This document shows positions 53,432 to 62,309 of a stretch of 64,000 nt of DNA, one piece after another. Numbering within the stretch: the first letter of the stretch is position 1; each line of letters begins with the position of its first letter. Made by a program: the position numbers and the translations under genes. Source of the stretch: Oligoflexus sp. (GTDB taxonomy: Bacteria > Bdellovibrionota_B > Oligoflexia > Oligoflexales > Oligoflexaceae); NCBI GenBank assembly GCA_014378195.1, contig JACMOC010000072.1, positions 62,001-126,000 on the forward strand. Direction: 5' to 3'. The notes beneath the pieces were generated by a model, which did no database searches, was not told the DNA's origin, and saw only the letters and a program-made list of their open reading frames with translations.

Positions 53432-55206
53432 AAGATATCATACGAACTGCGAGCTTTATTCTGTTTGTGACGGGAGCTTTGGTGCTGTTTGCCTCGCAGC
53501 GATACGGAGTGGCGCCGGCCCTCTGCAATCTTGTTGGTAGTGGTTTATTCCTACTGACGCTTGTAAATGATAGTGTGAGTTTTTCAAAAAGCCAGAGTAC
53601 AGGCCGTGACTATCTAAAAGTAGTGCTGGCCTGGAAATGCTCATGGATACTTGCAGCTGTCCTTTATTTTATATCGCATTATATAGTCCTCACACATCCC
53701 CAAGCATCAACGTATCTGCTGCTTGCATCGGTCGTGTTCATCATTCTCGGCGGCTTCGTCGGTTTCGGAATCGAGATTGCATCACTGAGGCCCTTTGCCT
53801 TTGATGCTCAAGATGCTGTGAGCCGCAAGTGGCGTTCGTCCCTCTCTCTTGGTTTTATAGTGCTTGGACTCCTCGGTATCAATTATGCAGCCGTGAAAAA
53901 AGACAAGAGTTTTGACCTTACGTTTCTCAAGGCGTCAGCCGCAGGCGAAGCTAGCAAAAAGATTGTGGATCGCCTGCCGCATGCGGTTCGGGTCGGCGTG
54001 TTTTTCTCCCAGGAAAGTGAGGTTTTGCCGTTGATTCGGGAGTATTTCTCTTCCCTTCCTCAGGACAAACTGAAGTTTGAATATTATGACAAGGACTTTA
54101 ATCCCATGCAGTCCGAAGAATTTCGAGTTGCTCGCAATGGGCAAATCGTTTTGATGGATGGTGATAAACGTCAAAGGTTCGAAATCGGCAATCGTATGGA
54201 TGAGGCAAGACGAAACCTCAAGACCTTAGACAGTGCCTTTCAGAAAGCCCTGCTTCAGTTGACGAGCGAACCGGCCGCCATCTATTTCACCTCGACCCAT
54301 GGAGAAATGCTTTGGGAATCCGGGGGGCCTCTTCGCTCCATTGCGGCCTTTGAAGAGATCATGCGGGGGCAGAATTTCAAAACACGTCGTCTTATAGCGA
54401 TGTTCAACGAGGTGCCGGCTGATGCAAAGCTCTTGGCTATTATAGGACCAACGACAAGTTTCACGGCGCAGGAAGCGGAAGCACTTGATCGCTATATCAA
54501 AAAAGGGGGACGAATACTCCTGGCGCTCGACATCGATAAGGCGGAAGGGGATGGGGGAGCCGTCGAGGTGGGTGTTGACGAGCTCCCGAAATACCTTGCC
54601 AGTCTTGGACTTCGCTACAATCGGATACCAGTGGCTCACGATGAACGATTCGTGACTAATTCTAGGCAAAAATCGGATCGCTATTTTATCTTTTCCAATA
54701 AATTCGGAAAACACCCTTCAGTCTCAACTCTCAATGCAAGCTCGGATCGGCTCACGCTCATGAGCTTTCGAACAGGGTCCTGGGACCTCGAACCCTCACC
54801 GTCCCAGGCATGGACATTTACGCCGACAATTCTGAGTATTACGGGCAGTTTCCGCGATGCAAACGGCAACTTTGAAGGCGATAGCAACGAGCCGCGCGGC
54901 AATTACCCACTGGTCGTTGCCGGGGAAACCAAGGATCACGCCAAACTCATCGCTTTTGCCGATGCCAGTATTTTCTCGGATACTTTAATGAAGGTCTCCG
55001 GAAATCAATTTGCAACGCTTGATGCCGTGCGCTGGTTGACGGATAGAACGGAGCAGGCGGGCGCTATTGAATCGGAAGAAGACGTCTTGATTCGTCATGA
55101 GAACAATCGCGAAGTGCTGATCTTCCATAGCTCGATCTACCTTTTCCCCTTGCTGGTTTTAGCTTTCGGTGCCTTTGTTAACCGCCGTAAGAAAGGTCGA
55201 ACATGA
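53428..55206 (+). CDS. GldG-like ABC transporter auxiliary protein
   Basis: 592 aa. Four TM segments in the first 170 residues, a large periplasmic domain (VGVFFSQESEVLPLIREYF, then AIYFTSTHGEMLWESGG and LDRYIKKGGRILLALD), and a C-terminal TM (IYLFPLLVLAFGAFVNRRKK). This matches GldG/intraflagellar-transport-like (Gldg) proteins that pair with GldA/F. The ATG overlaps the permease stop (ATGA); a DUF4340 gene overlaps its end. Likely an extracytoplasmic partner for an export or lipid/polysaccharide process. Confidence 0.83.
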   Translation: MKDIIRTASFILFVTGALVLFASQRYGVAPALCNLVGSGLFLLTLVNDSVSFSKSQSTGRDYLKVVLAWKCSWILAAVLYFISHYIVLTHPQASTYLLLASVVFIILGGFVGFGIEIASLRPFAFDAQDAVSRKWRSSLSLGFIVLGLLGINYAAVKKDKSFDLTFLKASAAGEASKKIVDRLPHAVRVGVFFSQESEVLPLIREYFSSLPQDKLKFEYYDKDFNPMQSEEFRVARNGQIVLMDGDKRQRFEIGNRMDEARRNLKTLDSAFQKALLQLTSEPAAIYFTSTHGEMLWESGGPLRSIAAFEEIMRGQNFKTRRLIAMFNEVPADAKLLAIIGPTTSFTAQEAEALDRYIKKGGRILLALDIDKAEGDGGAVEVGVDELPKYLASLGLRYNRIPVAHDERFVTNSRQKSDRYFIFSNKFGKHPSVSTLNASSDRLTLMSFRTGSWDLEPSPSQAWTFTPTILSITGSFRDANGNFEGDSNEPRGNYPLVVAGETKDHAKLIAFADASIFSDTLMKVSGNQFATLDAVRWLTDRTEQAGAIESEEDVLIRHENNREVLIFHSSIYLFPLLVLAFGAFVNRRKKGRT

Positions 55207-56129
55207 AACGTAGACTTTGGCCCTATCTTATCTTCGCACTTCTCGGTAATAGCCTCGCCTTGTGGGTGTATGTCACCGCATCCGAAGAACGCGATACAGG
55301 GGAGGTCTGGGAGAGTTTTAAGTTTGAAGACATCAAGGCAGTCTCCTATAAAACGGAAACGCTCAAGGCAAAATTCACCCCCCTCAGCATCAATTATGGT
55401 TGGATAGAGTTTGCGAATACGGGCAAAGGCGTCAAGGCGAGTTCGCACGCGTTCCTCGCCGGGCCTAAAGGCAAAGAGTTATGGTTCAACCTTTCCCCTT
55501 TCTGGGCAAGCAAGGTGCTGGGGGACTCTAAACAACTGGATTTGAAGTCATTTGGGCTCGATAAGGCGGACAAACACTTCGCGCTTGAGCTCAACAATGG
55601 CAAAACTATGGTCTATGACATTGGGGGGCGGGGCTTTCAGTCTTCCGATTATTACGTCCTGGATCCACAGAGAGAAAAGGCTTTCCTATGGGACAGGCAG
55701 ACGATCAATCTGCTGGAAAGTGCCCCGGAACGCCTTTCGCTCGATAATCTGAACTTCCTCCTTCCGGAGACCGCAAAAAAAATCGTCCTGGATAAAGGCG
55801 GCATAACCCGCACCCTGACTCGTGTTGGACACGAATGGGTCGATGCCGATAAGGTGCTGAGCCCGAGCGATTTTCTTTTGCAATGGCTCGATAAGGTCGG
55901 CCGACTCAAAGCGGGAGGATACGTAGACACAATACCGAAAGGCAACGCTCTCTTTAAACTCTCTGTCGATGCTGAGACGCCTTGGAACATCACTTTCTAT
56001 AAAGATGAACCTCAGCATGCTTTTCTTTTGAAGTTTTCCGATGACAAACCCCTTATGGTTATAGAGGACAAGATTTTTGCGCCTTTTTACGAAGAATTGA
56101 GCCTAGGAAAAACACCCGCGAAAAACTAG
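55203..56129 (+). CDS. DUF4340 domain protein
   Basis: 308 aa. One N-terminal TM (LWPYLIFALLGNSLALWVYV), then repeated beta-rich DUF4340 units. The partner of GldG-like proteins in many Gram-negatives. Overlaps the previous gene by 4 bases and completes the ABC operon. A hairpin lies 16 bases after the stop. Confidence 0.8.
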   Translation: MKRRLWPYLIFALLGNSLALWVYVTASEERDTGEVWESFKFEDIKAVSYKTETLKAKFTPLSINYGWIEFANTGKGVKASSHAFLAGPKGKELWFNLSPFWASKVLGDSKQLDLKSFGLDKADKHFALELNNGKTMVYDIGGRGFQSSDYYVLDPQREKAFLWDRQTINLLESAPERLSLDNLNFLLPETAKKIVLDKGGITRTLTRVGHEWVDADKVLSPSDFLLQWLDKVGRLKAGGYVDTIPKGNALFKLSVDAETPWNITFYKDEPQHAFLLKFSDDKPLMVIEDKIFAPFYEELSLGKTPAKN

Positions 56130-56145
56130 ATTTCCCTGCTATCAA

Positions 56146-56165
56146 CCCGGTTTATAAAAACCGGG
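56146..56165 (+). terminator. Hairpin after the DUF4340 gene
   Basis: Perfect 8-bp stem CCCGGTTT / AAACCGGG with a four-base loop ATAA. There is no T tract after it, so termination is uncertain. Confidence 0.4.
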
Positions 56166-56346
56166 CAAACTTTGCTCTACAGCTTCCTCTGGCACCCGCT
56201 TGTGCCTCTCAGCAACGACATGTTAGAATCAAGTTGAGCATCCCCGCAAAAAAAAGTTGACGATTGGTTTGGACCCGGTTCCTGGCTTCTCCGATTCTGC
56301 CGTTGCGGTCTTTCTCCTTTAGTTCGACGTGTTTCGGAGGGTTTTC

Positions 56347-57192
56347 ATGGGCTTGCGCATTGCGACTAACATTTCGGCTTTGAATTCTCAGCGGCACATG
56401 GTCAACACGAGAAAGCTTCTCGATCGTTCCCTTGAGCGTTTATCAAGCGGCTATCGAATTAACAAAGCTGGCGACGATGCAGCCGGTATGGCAATTTCGG
56501 AAAAGTTACGAGCGAAAACGCGCGGCTTGGTTCAAGCGCAGCGTAACGCATCGGACGGTATATCTCTCGTGCAGGTCGCGGAAGGTGGTTTGGAAGAAGT
56601 CCAGAATATCCTCGTTCGACTGAGAGAGCTCGGCGTTCAGGCCGCTTCCGATACGATCGGTAACCAGGAGCGTAAATACCTCAACGAGGAATATCAGGCG
56701 CTCAAGGAAGAGGTCGACAGGATCGCAAACGTTACCGAATTCAACGGTACGGTTTTGCTTGATGGTACGGGCGGCAGCCTCGACATCCAGGTCAATACAG
56801 GCGGTCAAAACCTTTTGGGTGTCGACCGTATTTCATTCGACGCTTTCCGCGCTGACGTCAACACCGACAAACTCGGTCTCGAAGAACTCTCCGTTGACAC
56901 CAAGGTCAACGCCCAACGAAGCCTGGCTATCCTCGACGGCGCGATCGAACATGTTTCATCGGTTCGCGGTGAACTCGGCGCGATCGATAACCGACTGTCT
57001 TCGACTATCCGTAACCTCTCGGTTTCTATCGAGAACCTCTCGGCCGCCAACTCGCGTATCAAAGACGTCGACATCGCCGAAGAGACATCGGAACTGACCA
57101 AAAACAACATCTTGATGCAAGCGGGAACCTCGGTCCTTCAGCAGGCCAACTCGCTCCCGAAGATGGCTCTGACCCTTCTGCAGAACGGCTAA
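56347..57192 (+). CDS. fliC: Flagellin
   Basis: 281 aa, short for flagellin: only the conserved D0/D1 parts. N-terminal MGLRIATNISALNSQRHM, LERLSSGYRINKAGDDAAGM, and C-terminal LSAANSRIKDVDIAEETSEL and LQQANSLPKMALTLLQ are typical. The variable outer domains are nearly absent. GGAGG stands 7 bases before ATG 56347. It should polymerise as the filament. A strong terminator begins 25 bases after the stop and lies inside the convergent GNAT gene. Confidence 0.95.
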   Translation: MGLRIATNISALNSQRHMVNTRKLLDRSLERLSSGYRINKAGDDAAGMAISEKLRAKTRGLVQAQRNASDGISLVQVAEGGLEEVQNILVRLRELGVQAASDTIGNQERKYLNEEYQALKEEVDRIANVTEFNGTVLLDGTGGSLDIQVNTGGQNLLGVDRISFDAFRADVNTDKLGLEELSVDTKVNAQRSLAILDGAIEHVSSVRGELGAIDNRLSSTIRNLSVSIENLSAANSRIKDVDIAEETSELTKNNILMQAGTSVLQQANSLPKMALTLLQNG

Positions 57193-58119
57193 TTAAATAC
57201 TGTCTAGCCCCCATACGAAAAGAGAGGAGTAATCCTCTCTTTTTTGTTTTTTGGTCAAGTATTTGATCAGAGCCATTGGATGTTTTTCATAACTCTCCGA
57301 ATACGCGATCAGAGACGATTTCCAGGACGTCTCAAGGCTGTCGGGTACCAGCAGCATCAAACTTTCGTAGGGTAAAACAGTCGCAACCTGATCGATCAAA
57401 GTCAAAAGCGAGGTCTGGTCCACAGCGCCCCACTCATGCATGACGCCCACCATATCATAACCCTTGCCTATCAAAATCGAAGCCACGAGTTCCCCATTTC
57501 TATAGGCGCGAAAACAATCGAGCCAGGGAATTTGCAGTAAAGTCTCGAACTCAGCAATAGAGCGTGCCAGCGTAAGAGGGCCTTGTGGCCTGAGCTGGAG
57601 CATACGGCCTAGGTCTTGTTCCGTAAAAGTTCCGTTGAGTTTGAATTCTCCCTCAAAGGCTTTAGCGCTGGGCCTTTTCGGATCAATTTGCGCAAAGCCG
57701 AGGTGCAATTCCTGTCCTACTGACTCATATCCAAGTTTGTGATAAAATTGGTCCAGATCGCTCCACAGTACGAGAGCATCGAGATTTTGTCGATTGGCTA
57801 TATCTTCCAGATTCGACAAGAGTTCTCGCATATGACCCCGACCTTGCATGCTTGGATCAGTTGCAACATTTCCAACGAGACCTATCTGCCCTTTCTCTCT
57901 ATTTTGTCGGTCAATGACAGTCCGTGGCCATAGATTGGCATGAGAGCAGATACGGTTATTATGATTAAGGCAGTAACTAAATTCCTTGCCCTGTTCGGCT
58001 AGCACGATCGGATATTCTTGCTCGACAGGAAACGGCAAAGGATCAGGTCTCATGCAAAGCTGCAGGAGAGCGTTACGCGCCTTAAAATGTTCCGGTTTGC
58101 TTGGATTGTAATATGTCAT
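57193..58119 (-). CDS. GNAT-family N-acetyltransferase
   Basis: 308 aa. The acetyl-CoA binding motif is in GLVGNVATDPSMQGRGHMR, followed by LDALVLWSDLDQFYHKLGYE (motif B region), in the first half. The second half looks like a second, degenerate GNAT or Eis-like domain. Substrate unknown. Its stop touches the flagellin stop with no gap and the coding sequence there contains the flagellin terminator, encoding KKQKREDYSS. It faces fliD upstream, with 49 bases between starts. Confidence 0.7.
   Translation of the reverse strand: MTYYNPSKPEHFKARNALLQLCMRPDPLPFPVEQEYPIVLAEQGKEFSYCLNHNNRICSHANLWPRTVIDRQNREKGQIGLVGNVATDPSMQGRGHMRELLSNLEDIANRQNLDALVLWSDLDQFYHKLGYESVGQELHLGFAQIDPKRPSAKAFEGEFKLNGTFTEQDLGRMLQLRPQGPLTLARSIAEFETLLQIPWLDCFRAYRNGELVASILIGKGYDMVGVMHEWGAVDQTSLLTLIDQVATVLPYESLMLLVPDSLETSWKSSLIAYSESYEKHPMALIKYLTKKQKREDYSSLFVWGLDSI
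57218..57246 (+). terminator. Flagellin terminator within the GNAT coding sequence
   Basis: 11-bp stem AAAAGAGAGGA / TCCTCTCTTTT (57218-57228 with 57233-57243), loop GTAA, then a T-rich tract (TTTGTTTTTT). It is placed 25 bases after the fliC stop, antisense to the 3' end of the GNAT gene. Confidence 0.85.
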
Positions 58120-58168
58120 CGTCTGGTTTCATCCCTTCTCCTTACCTTTTCGCACCGCAGGAGGCCTC

Positions 58169-59509
58169 ATGGGCGTTCGAATGCCTGGAAGTACATCACG
58201 CTTGTTCGATCCGAAGGTCGTTTCCGATCTGATCGAAGTCGAAAAGATGCCCATTCAAAGTGCTCAAGGGCGTAAGGATAAAATCGTAAAAGAGCGCGAT
58301 GAATTCAAGAAACTCCAGGACTTGGTCGGGACTCTTGAAACGTCGCTGGGAAAGCTCAAGACTAGCACCGACTTTAAACGCTTGAAAGCCGAATCCACGC
58401 ACCCCGATATCTTAGATGCGAGCATCGTAGGCCCAACCATACCTGGAAACTACGAATTCGAAGTCCGCGGTATGTCCCGTGCTCAAAAGGAGCTTGCCTA
58501 CGGTTTTCCCGATAAGGACGAAACGCCGGTAGGCTTTGGGTATATGCGCATCGAGCGCGAAGGTCAGGATGATATGGAAGTGACCATAGAGCCCGGTGCC
58601 AAGCTGCAGGATGTGGCGACCGCCATCAATGCCCAGGAGGGTGGCGTAAAAGCTATGGTCATCAACACCAAATACAAGCCAGATCCCTATCGGCTTATGG
58701 TGTTGAGCGAGAAATCGGGCGAAGAAGCAAAAATTAAGATCGACGAAGATACGACGTTTCTCGAATTCAAAGAACAGGTCCGGGGGCGAAACCTCGATGT
58801 GTTATTTGAGGACGTTCCCGTCACCGACGAAGGGAATGAGCTCAAGGAGCTCGTAGGCGGCGTGGTTTTCAATGCAAAAAAAGCCGAGCCGGGCACGCGC
58901 GTAAACGTCAACATTACCCATGATATCGATGGCACCGTTGAGAATATCAAAGGATTCATAACAGGCTACAACGCGGTCGCAAAATTTGTTAACACCGAGT
59001 TCCAGGTGGATCCGCAGACGCAAAAGGCGGGAATCCTTGCGTCCGATGGAACGATTAAGGCCGTTATCCGAACGCTACAGGGTGTTTTGCAAAAAAATTC
59101 GGGAGATAAGGGTAAATTCCAGAGCTTGGCGGACATCGGGATCACGACGAACCCAAAGTCGGGCGAACTCGTTATGGATGACACTAAAGTTAAAAAAGCT
59201 TTGACCGATGATTATGATAGTGTCGCGAATCTCTTCGTGAGAACCGAAAAGAGTTCTGGAATAGCAGGCGGCATGGCTGACAGCATCAAGGGGCTAAAGG
59301 ATGCTGGCAACGGGATGATCAAGAGTCGGGCAAAATCCTTGGAAACGCTGATCAAGGGCCAGGACGAACAGATTACCCGTAAGCAAGCAGAGTTTGCCCA
59401 TAAAGAAGAGTCGATCAAACGCCGATTCACTGCACTAGAAGGCAATTTGTCCGGGATGAAGGCGCAAGGCGACTTCCTCGCACAAAAGTTTGGTGGTGCC
59501 GCCGATTAA
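58169..59509 (+). CDS. fliD: Flagellar filament capping protein FliD
   Basis: 446 aa. The N-terminal helix SRLFDPKVVSDLIEVEKMPI is the FliD start (DxxxIVxxLMxxE type). A GNYEFEVRGMSRAQKE segment, the central GGVVFNAKKAEPGTRV and the C-terminal helical coil (SRAKSLETLIKGQDEQITRK) follow. It caps the growing filament and guides flagellin folding. CAGGAGG precedes the ATG. fliS follows 15 bases after the stop, an expected order. Confidence 0.9.
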   Translation: MGVRMPGSTSRLFDPKVVSDLIEVEKMPIQSAQGRKDKIVKERDEFKKLQDLVGTLETSLGKLKTSTDFKRLKAESTHPDILDASIVGPTIPGNYEFEVRGMSRAQKELAYGFPDKDETPVGFGYMRIEREGQDDMEVTIEPGAKLQDVATAINAQEGGVKAMVINTKYKPDPYRLMVLSEKSGEEAKIKIDEDTTFLEFKEQVRGRNLDVLFEDVPVTDEGNELKELVGGVVFNAKKAEPGTRVNVNITHDIDGTVENIKGFITGYNAVAKFVNTEFQVDPQTQKAGILASDGTIKAVIRTLQGVLQKNSGDKGKFQSLADIGITTNPKSGELVMDDTKVKKALTDDYDSVANLFVRTEKSSGIAGGMADSIKGLKDAGNGMIKSRAKSLETLIKGQDEQITRKQAEFAHKEESIKRRFTALEGNLSGMKAQGDFLAQKFGGAAD

Positions 59510-59524
59510 CCAGGAGCAATTCAG

Positions 59525-60007
59525 ATGACGAATCCCTACAAAACGTACCAGAAGACACAAGTTACTACGGCAAGCCGTGAGAAGATTCTTCTGATGCTCT
59601 ATGAAGGAGCCATTCGATTCGTAAAACATGCTCAAGTCGCTATGCAGGAAAAAAAGATCGCTGACAAAGGCCGCAACTTGAGCAAGGCGACGGCGATCCT
59701 GTCCGAACTCATGGCGACACTGGATTTCAAATCAGGCGGTCAACTCGCAATCGACCTCGAAAGCCTTTATATCTTCATGATCGACAAGTTGATCGAAGGT
59801 AACATCAACAACGATATGGAATGCTTGAAAAACGTTGAAAGCATTCTCAGAACTCTGCATGCTGGATGGCAGGACGTGATCGAAAATCCTCGTCCCGATG
59901 GAGTTCCCTCTCCTAAGCTGCAACCGGAAGAGTATGCGAAGTGGTTGGCAAACAACCCTGGTGAAGCCGAAAAGTTCAGTCAAAACAAAGCGAAAGCTGC
60001 TGTTTAA
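59525..60007 (+). CDS. fliS: Flagellar chaperone FliS
   Basis: 160 aa cytosolic chaperone that binds the flagellin C-terminus. The N-terminus NPYKTYQKTQVTTASREKIL and LMLYEGAIRFV are the FliS signature. The last 35 residues (LQPEEYAKWLANNPGEAEKF) are an extension compared with the usual 125-130 aa. CAGGAG is placed well before the ATG. Co-expressed with fliD. Confidence 0.93.
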   Translation: MTNPYKTYQKTQVTTASREKILLMLYEGAIRFVKHAQVAMQEKKIADKGRNLSKATAILSELMATLDFKSGGQLAIDLESLYIFMIDKLIEGNINNDMECLKNVESILRTLHAGWQDVIENPRPDGVPSPKLQPEEYAKWLANNPGEAEKFSQNKAKAAV

Positions 60008-60015
60008 ACGATACA

Positions 60016-60036
60016 GGGCAGGCCCCAATCCTGCCC
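60016..60036 (+). terminator. Weak terminator hairpin after fliS
   Basis: 7-bp stem GGGCAGG / CCTGCCC with a 7-base loop, 9 bases after the fliS stop. Followed by a pyrimidine-rich but not pure T tract. Confidence 0.4.
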
Positions 60037-60149
60037 ACTCTCTTCTGCCTAAAGCCCCCTAATGTCTGCATTTACACAGTCATCTCCCTACCCGAAATTC
60101 ACATGTTAATCTTTTAAAAGATCCCAAGGTTGTGCGTTACGGAGGTGCT

Positions 60150-61472
60150 ATGGCTATTTCTCAAGCTCTTTATACTGGTGTGACCGGCATGAATGTCATG
60201 TCGGATAGTATGTCGGTTGTTGCTAACAACCTGGCAAACGCCAACGCCAAAGGATTTAAGTACGATCGCGTCGAATTCGATGATTTGCTTTCAGCTGATA
60301 CCATGAGCTCCACTGGTGCTGCTCAAATCGGTCGTGGAGCGCGCGTCAGCGACGTCCGCACAGTTCATACGCAAGGTGGCCTCACCGTAACCGATCGTTT
60401 AACCGACCTCGCCGTTCAAGGCAGCGGATTTTTCGTCGTCGGCAACCCTAAGGGCGAAAAACAAGAAGCAGGGGGTCAATTCTATACTCGCGTTGGGTCC
60501 TTCAACTTCGACAAAGACGGATACCTGTCCGATGCCGCAGGTGGTCATTTGCAAGGTTATGAGGCCGATAAAAACGGTCGCCTCAACCCACTGATGTCCG
60601 ACATCCGTATTCAGACCAACAACCTTCCGCCGAAAACGACGGAAAAAGTCTTGGTCAACGTCAACCTCGACGGACGTACCGAAGTGAAGCCGGATCAAGC
60701 TTTCGATATCAATAGCCCGCAGGATACTTCGGACTTTGTGAACTCGGTTAACGTGTTTGACAGCCAGGGTAACAAACACGCGATGACCACGTACTTCAAA
60801 CGTCTTCAGGCAGATGAAGGCATCACTTGGGAATACCATCAAACTGTCGATGGCAAAGAAGTCACTGACGGTGATGGTCAGGCTCTCAAAGAAGTGGGCA
60901 AAGGCAAAGTGAAGTTCGATGCGAAGGGCAACCTGCTCTCCGAGGAACCAGAGGATATGGTTGCAAACTTCACAAAGGGTGCGACACCAGGACAGAAGAT
61001 TGTCATGGATTTCGGCAAAAATATGTTGACAGAAGGTGGAAACGGAGTCGGTGCTTCGACGTCAGTGGCCGCGACTTCCATCACAGTGTTCCACAGCCAG
61101 GACGGTTATGAATCAGGTAACATCAAATCGCTTAAAATCGATTTGGACGGTAAAGTTAAGGGTTATTACACGAACGGTGTTGAGAAGACCCTCGCTGGGC
61201 TTGCTCTCGCGACCTTTGAAAATATCGATGGCCTCATGAAAGCCGGACGAAACCAGTTCTTCTCAACACACGAATCGGGCGAACCCCGCATCGGTGCAGC
61301 GCAGACGGGAACACGCGGATCCATCTACGCTTCGACGCTTGAAGAATCCAACGTGGACATGGCGCAACAATTCGTGGAAATGATTCGTACGCAGCGTGGT
61401 TTCCAAGCGAACTCACGTTCCGTAACGACGACTGACACGATGATGGAAGAAGTGATCAATATGAAACGTTAA
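60150..61472 (+). CDS. flgE: Flagellar hook protein FlgE
   Basis: 440 aa. N-terminal MAISQALYTGVTGMNVMSDS and VVANNLANANAKGFK, the flagellar rod/hook motif; central TDLAVQGSGFFVV; C-terminal GSIYASTLEESNVDMAQQFV and NSRSVTTTDTMMEEV. These fit FlgE of about 400-450 aa. GGAGGTG precedes ATG 60150. It is separate from the usual flgD-flgE cluster and stands behind fliS, with its own terminator. Confidence 0.92.
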   Translation: MAISQALYTGVTGMNVMSDSMSVVANNLANANAKGFKYDRVEFDDLLSADTMSSTGAAQIGRGARVSDVRTVHTQGGLTVTDRLTDLAVQGSGFFVVGNPKGEKQEAGGQFYTRVGSFNFDKDGYLSDAAGGHLQGYEADKNGRLNPLMSDIRIQTNNLPPKTTEKVLVNVNLDGRTEVKPDQAFDINSPQDTSDFVNSVNVFDSQGNKHAMTTYFKRLQADEGITWEYHQTVDGKEVTDGDGQALKEVGKGKVKFDAKGNLLSEEPEDMVANFTKGATPGQKIVMDFGKNMLTEGGNGVGASTSVAATSITVFHSQDGYESGNIKSLKIDLDGKVKGYYTNGVEKTLAGLALATFENIDGLMKAGRNQFFSTHESGEPRIGAAQTGTRGSIYASTLEESNVDMAQQFVEMIRTQRGFQANSRSVTTTDTMMEEVINMKR

Positions 61473-61493
61473 TAGTTTCATCGTATGATTCGG

Positions 61494-61526
61494 GGCCTCT
61501 CAGTAAAACTGAGGGGCCTCTTTTTT
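61494..61526 (+). terminator. Rho-independent terminator of flgE
   Basis: 10-bp stem with one G-T pair, GGCCTCTCAG / CTGAGGGGCC (61494-61503 with 61509-61518), followed by TCTTTTTT. It overlaps the end of the convergent plsC gene by two bases. Confidence 0.85.
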
Positions 61527-62304
61527 AGTAAATGGCTTCGCGAGAGTGAAGGCTATATGTCTCGGTAGTACCGGCGGGTTGTGCCAGGCGATTGGCGATC
61601 AGCTTCTGGATGCGATCAGCAAAGCTCCGTGAATCTTCGTCCTGCATCGCGCGAACCGGGGGGAGAATTTCGATATCGAGATGGGCTTTTTTGGGAAAGC
61701 CCGAAGCCTTCACAAGCATATCGCGCGTGCCGCGTAAAACGATGGGAATGATCATGACGTTTTCTTCCTGAGCGAGCCGAAAGGCACCGATTTTAAAATC
61801 CTTCACATGCCCATCTTCACTTCGTGTACCTTCGGGGAAAAACGCCATTGAAACGCCTTTGCGAAGCCAGGCGCGACTTGTCTCGATCGCCAGATATTGC
61901 GATTGTTTGTTGCCCCTCGTAACCGATACATATCCCGACCAACGCATGGCCTGTCCGACGAGTGGTATGCGGAACATGGCGTCTTTTGAAAGCCAGCGAA
62001 ACTGTCCACCGACCAGAAACAGAGCCCAGATGTCAGCGGTGCTTGAGTGATTGGCAACCATTACGTAGGGCTCGCCATCGACAGGCGGGAGATTCTCGCG
62101 ACCTCGCACCTCGTGCGTCCACGCCGGCCCAAGTGCGAAGAGTGTTCGGCCCCAGGCTACAGCCACGTTGTGGCAAGCCTCCGAAGTGCGATTCGGCTTA
62201 AACAGCCTATGATACGCGTAGACTATAGAGATCCAGGTAAATAAAACGCAGGTCGTGAGGATGAAAAGTATCCAAAAATAACCTGCCAGGACATATTTTA
62301 GCAT
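61525..62304 (-). CDS. plsC: 1-acyl-sn-glycerol-3-phosphate acyltransferase (PlsC family)
   Basis: 259 aa. One N-terminal TM (residues 8-30), acyltransferase motif I NHSSTAD (85-91, HX4D), motif III FPEGTR (156-161). It transfers an acyl group to lysophosphatidic acid in phospholipid synthesis at the inner membrane. ATG 62304 is 5 bases after the CoaBC-like stop and so is probably co-transcribed with it; the Shine-Dalgarno is weak. Confidence 0.88.
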   Translation of the reverse strand: MLKYVLAGYFWILFILTTCVLFTWISIVYAYHRLFKPNRTSEACHNVAVAWGRTLFALGPAWTHEVRGRENLPPVDGEPYVMVANHSSTADIWALFLVGGQFRWLSKDAMFRIPLVGQAMRWSGYVSVTRGNKQSQYLAIETSRAWLRKGVSMAFFPEGTRSEDGHVKDFKIGAFRLAQEENVMIIPIVLRGTRDMLVKASGFPKKAHLDIEILPPVRAMQDEDSRSFADRIQKLIANRLAQPAGTTETYSLHSREAIY

Positions 62305-62309
62305 TCCAA

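Noticed and set aside
56190..56205. Possible sigma-54 promoter upstream of flagellin (TGGCAC ... TGC)
   Set aside because: The GG-to-GC spacing is one base too long for the -24/-12 consensus, and no FliA-type site is clear either. I leave the flagellin promoter open.
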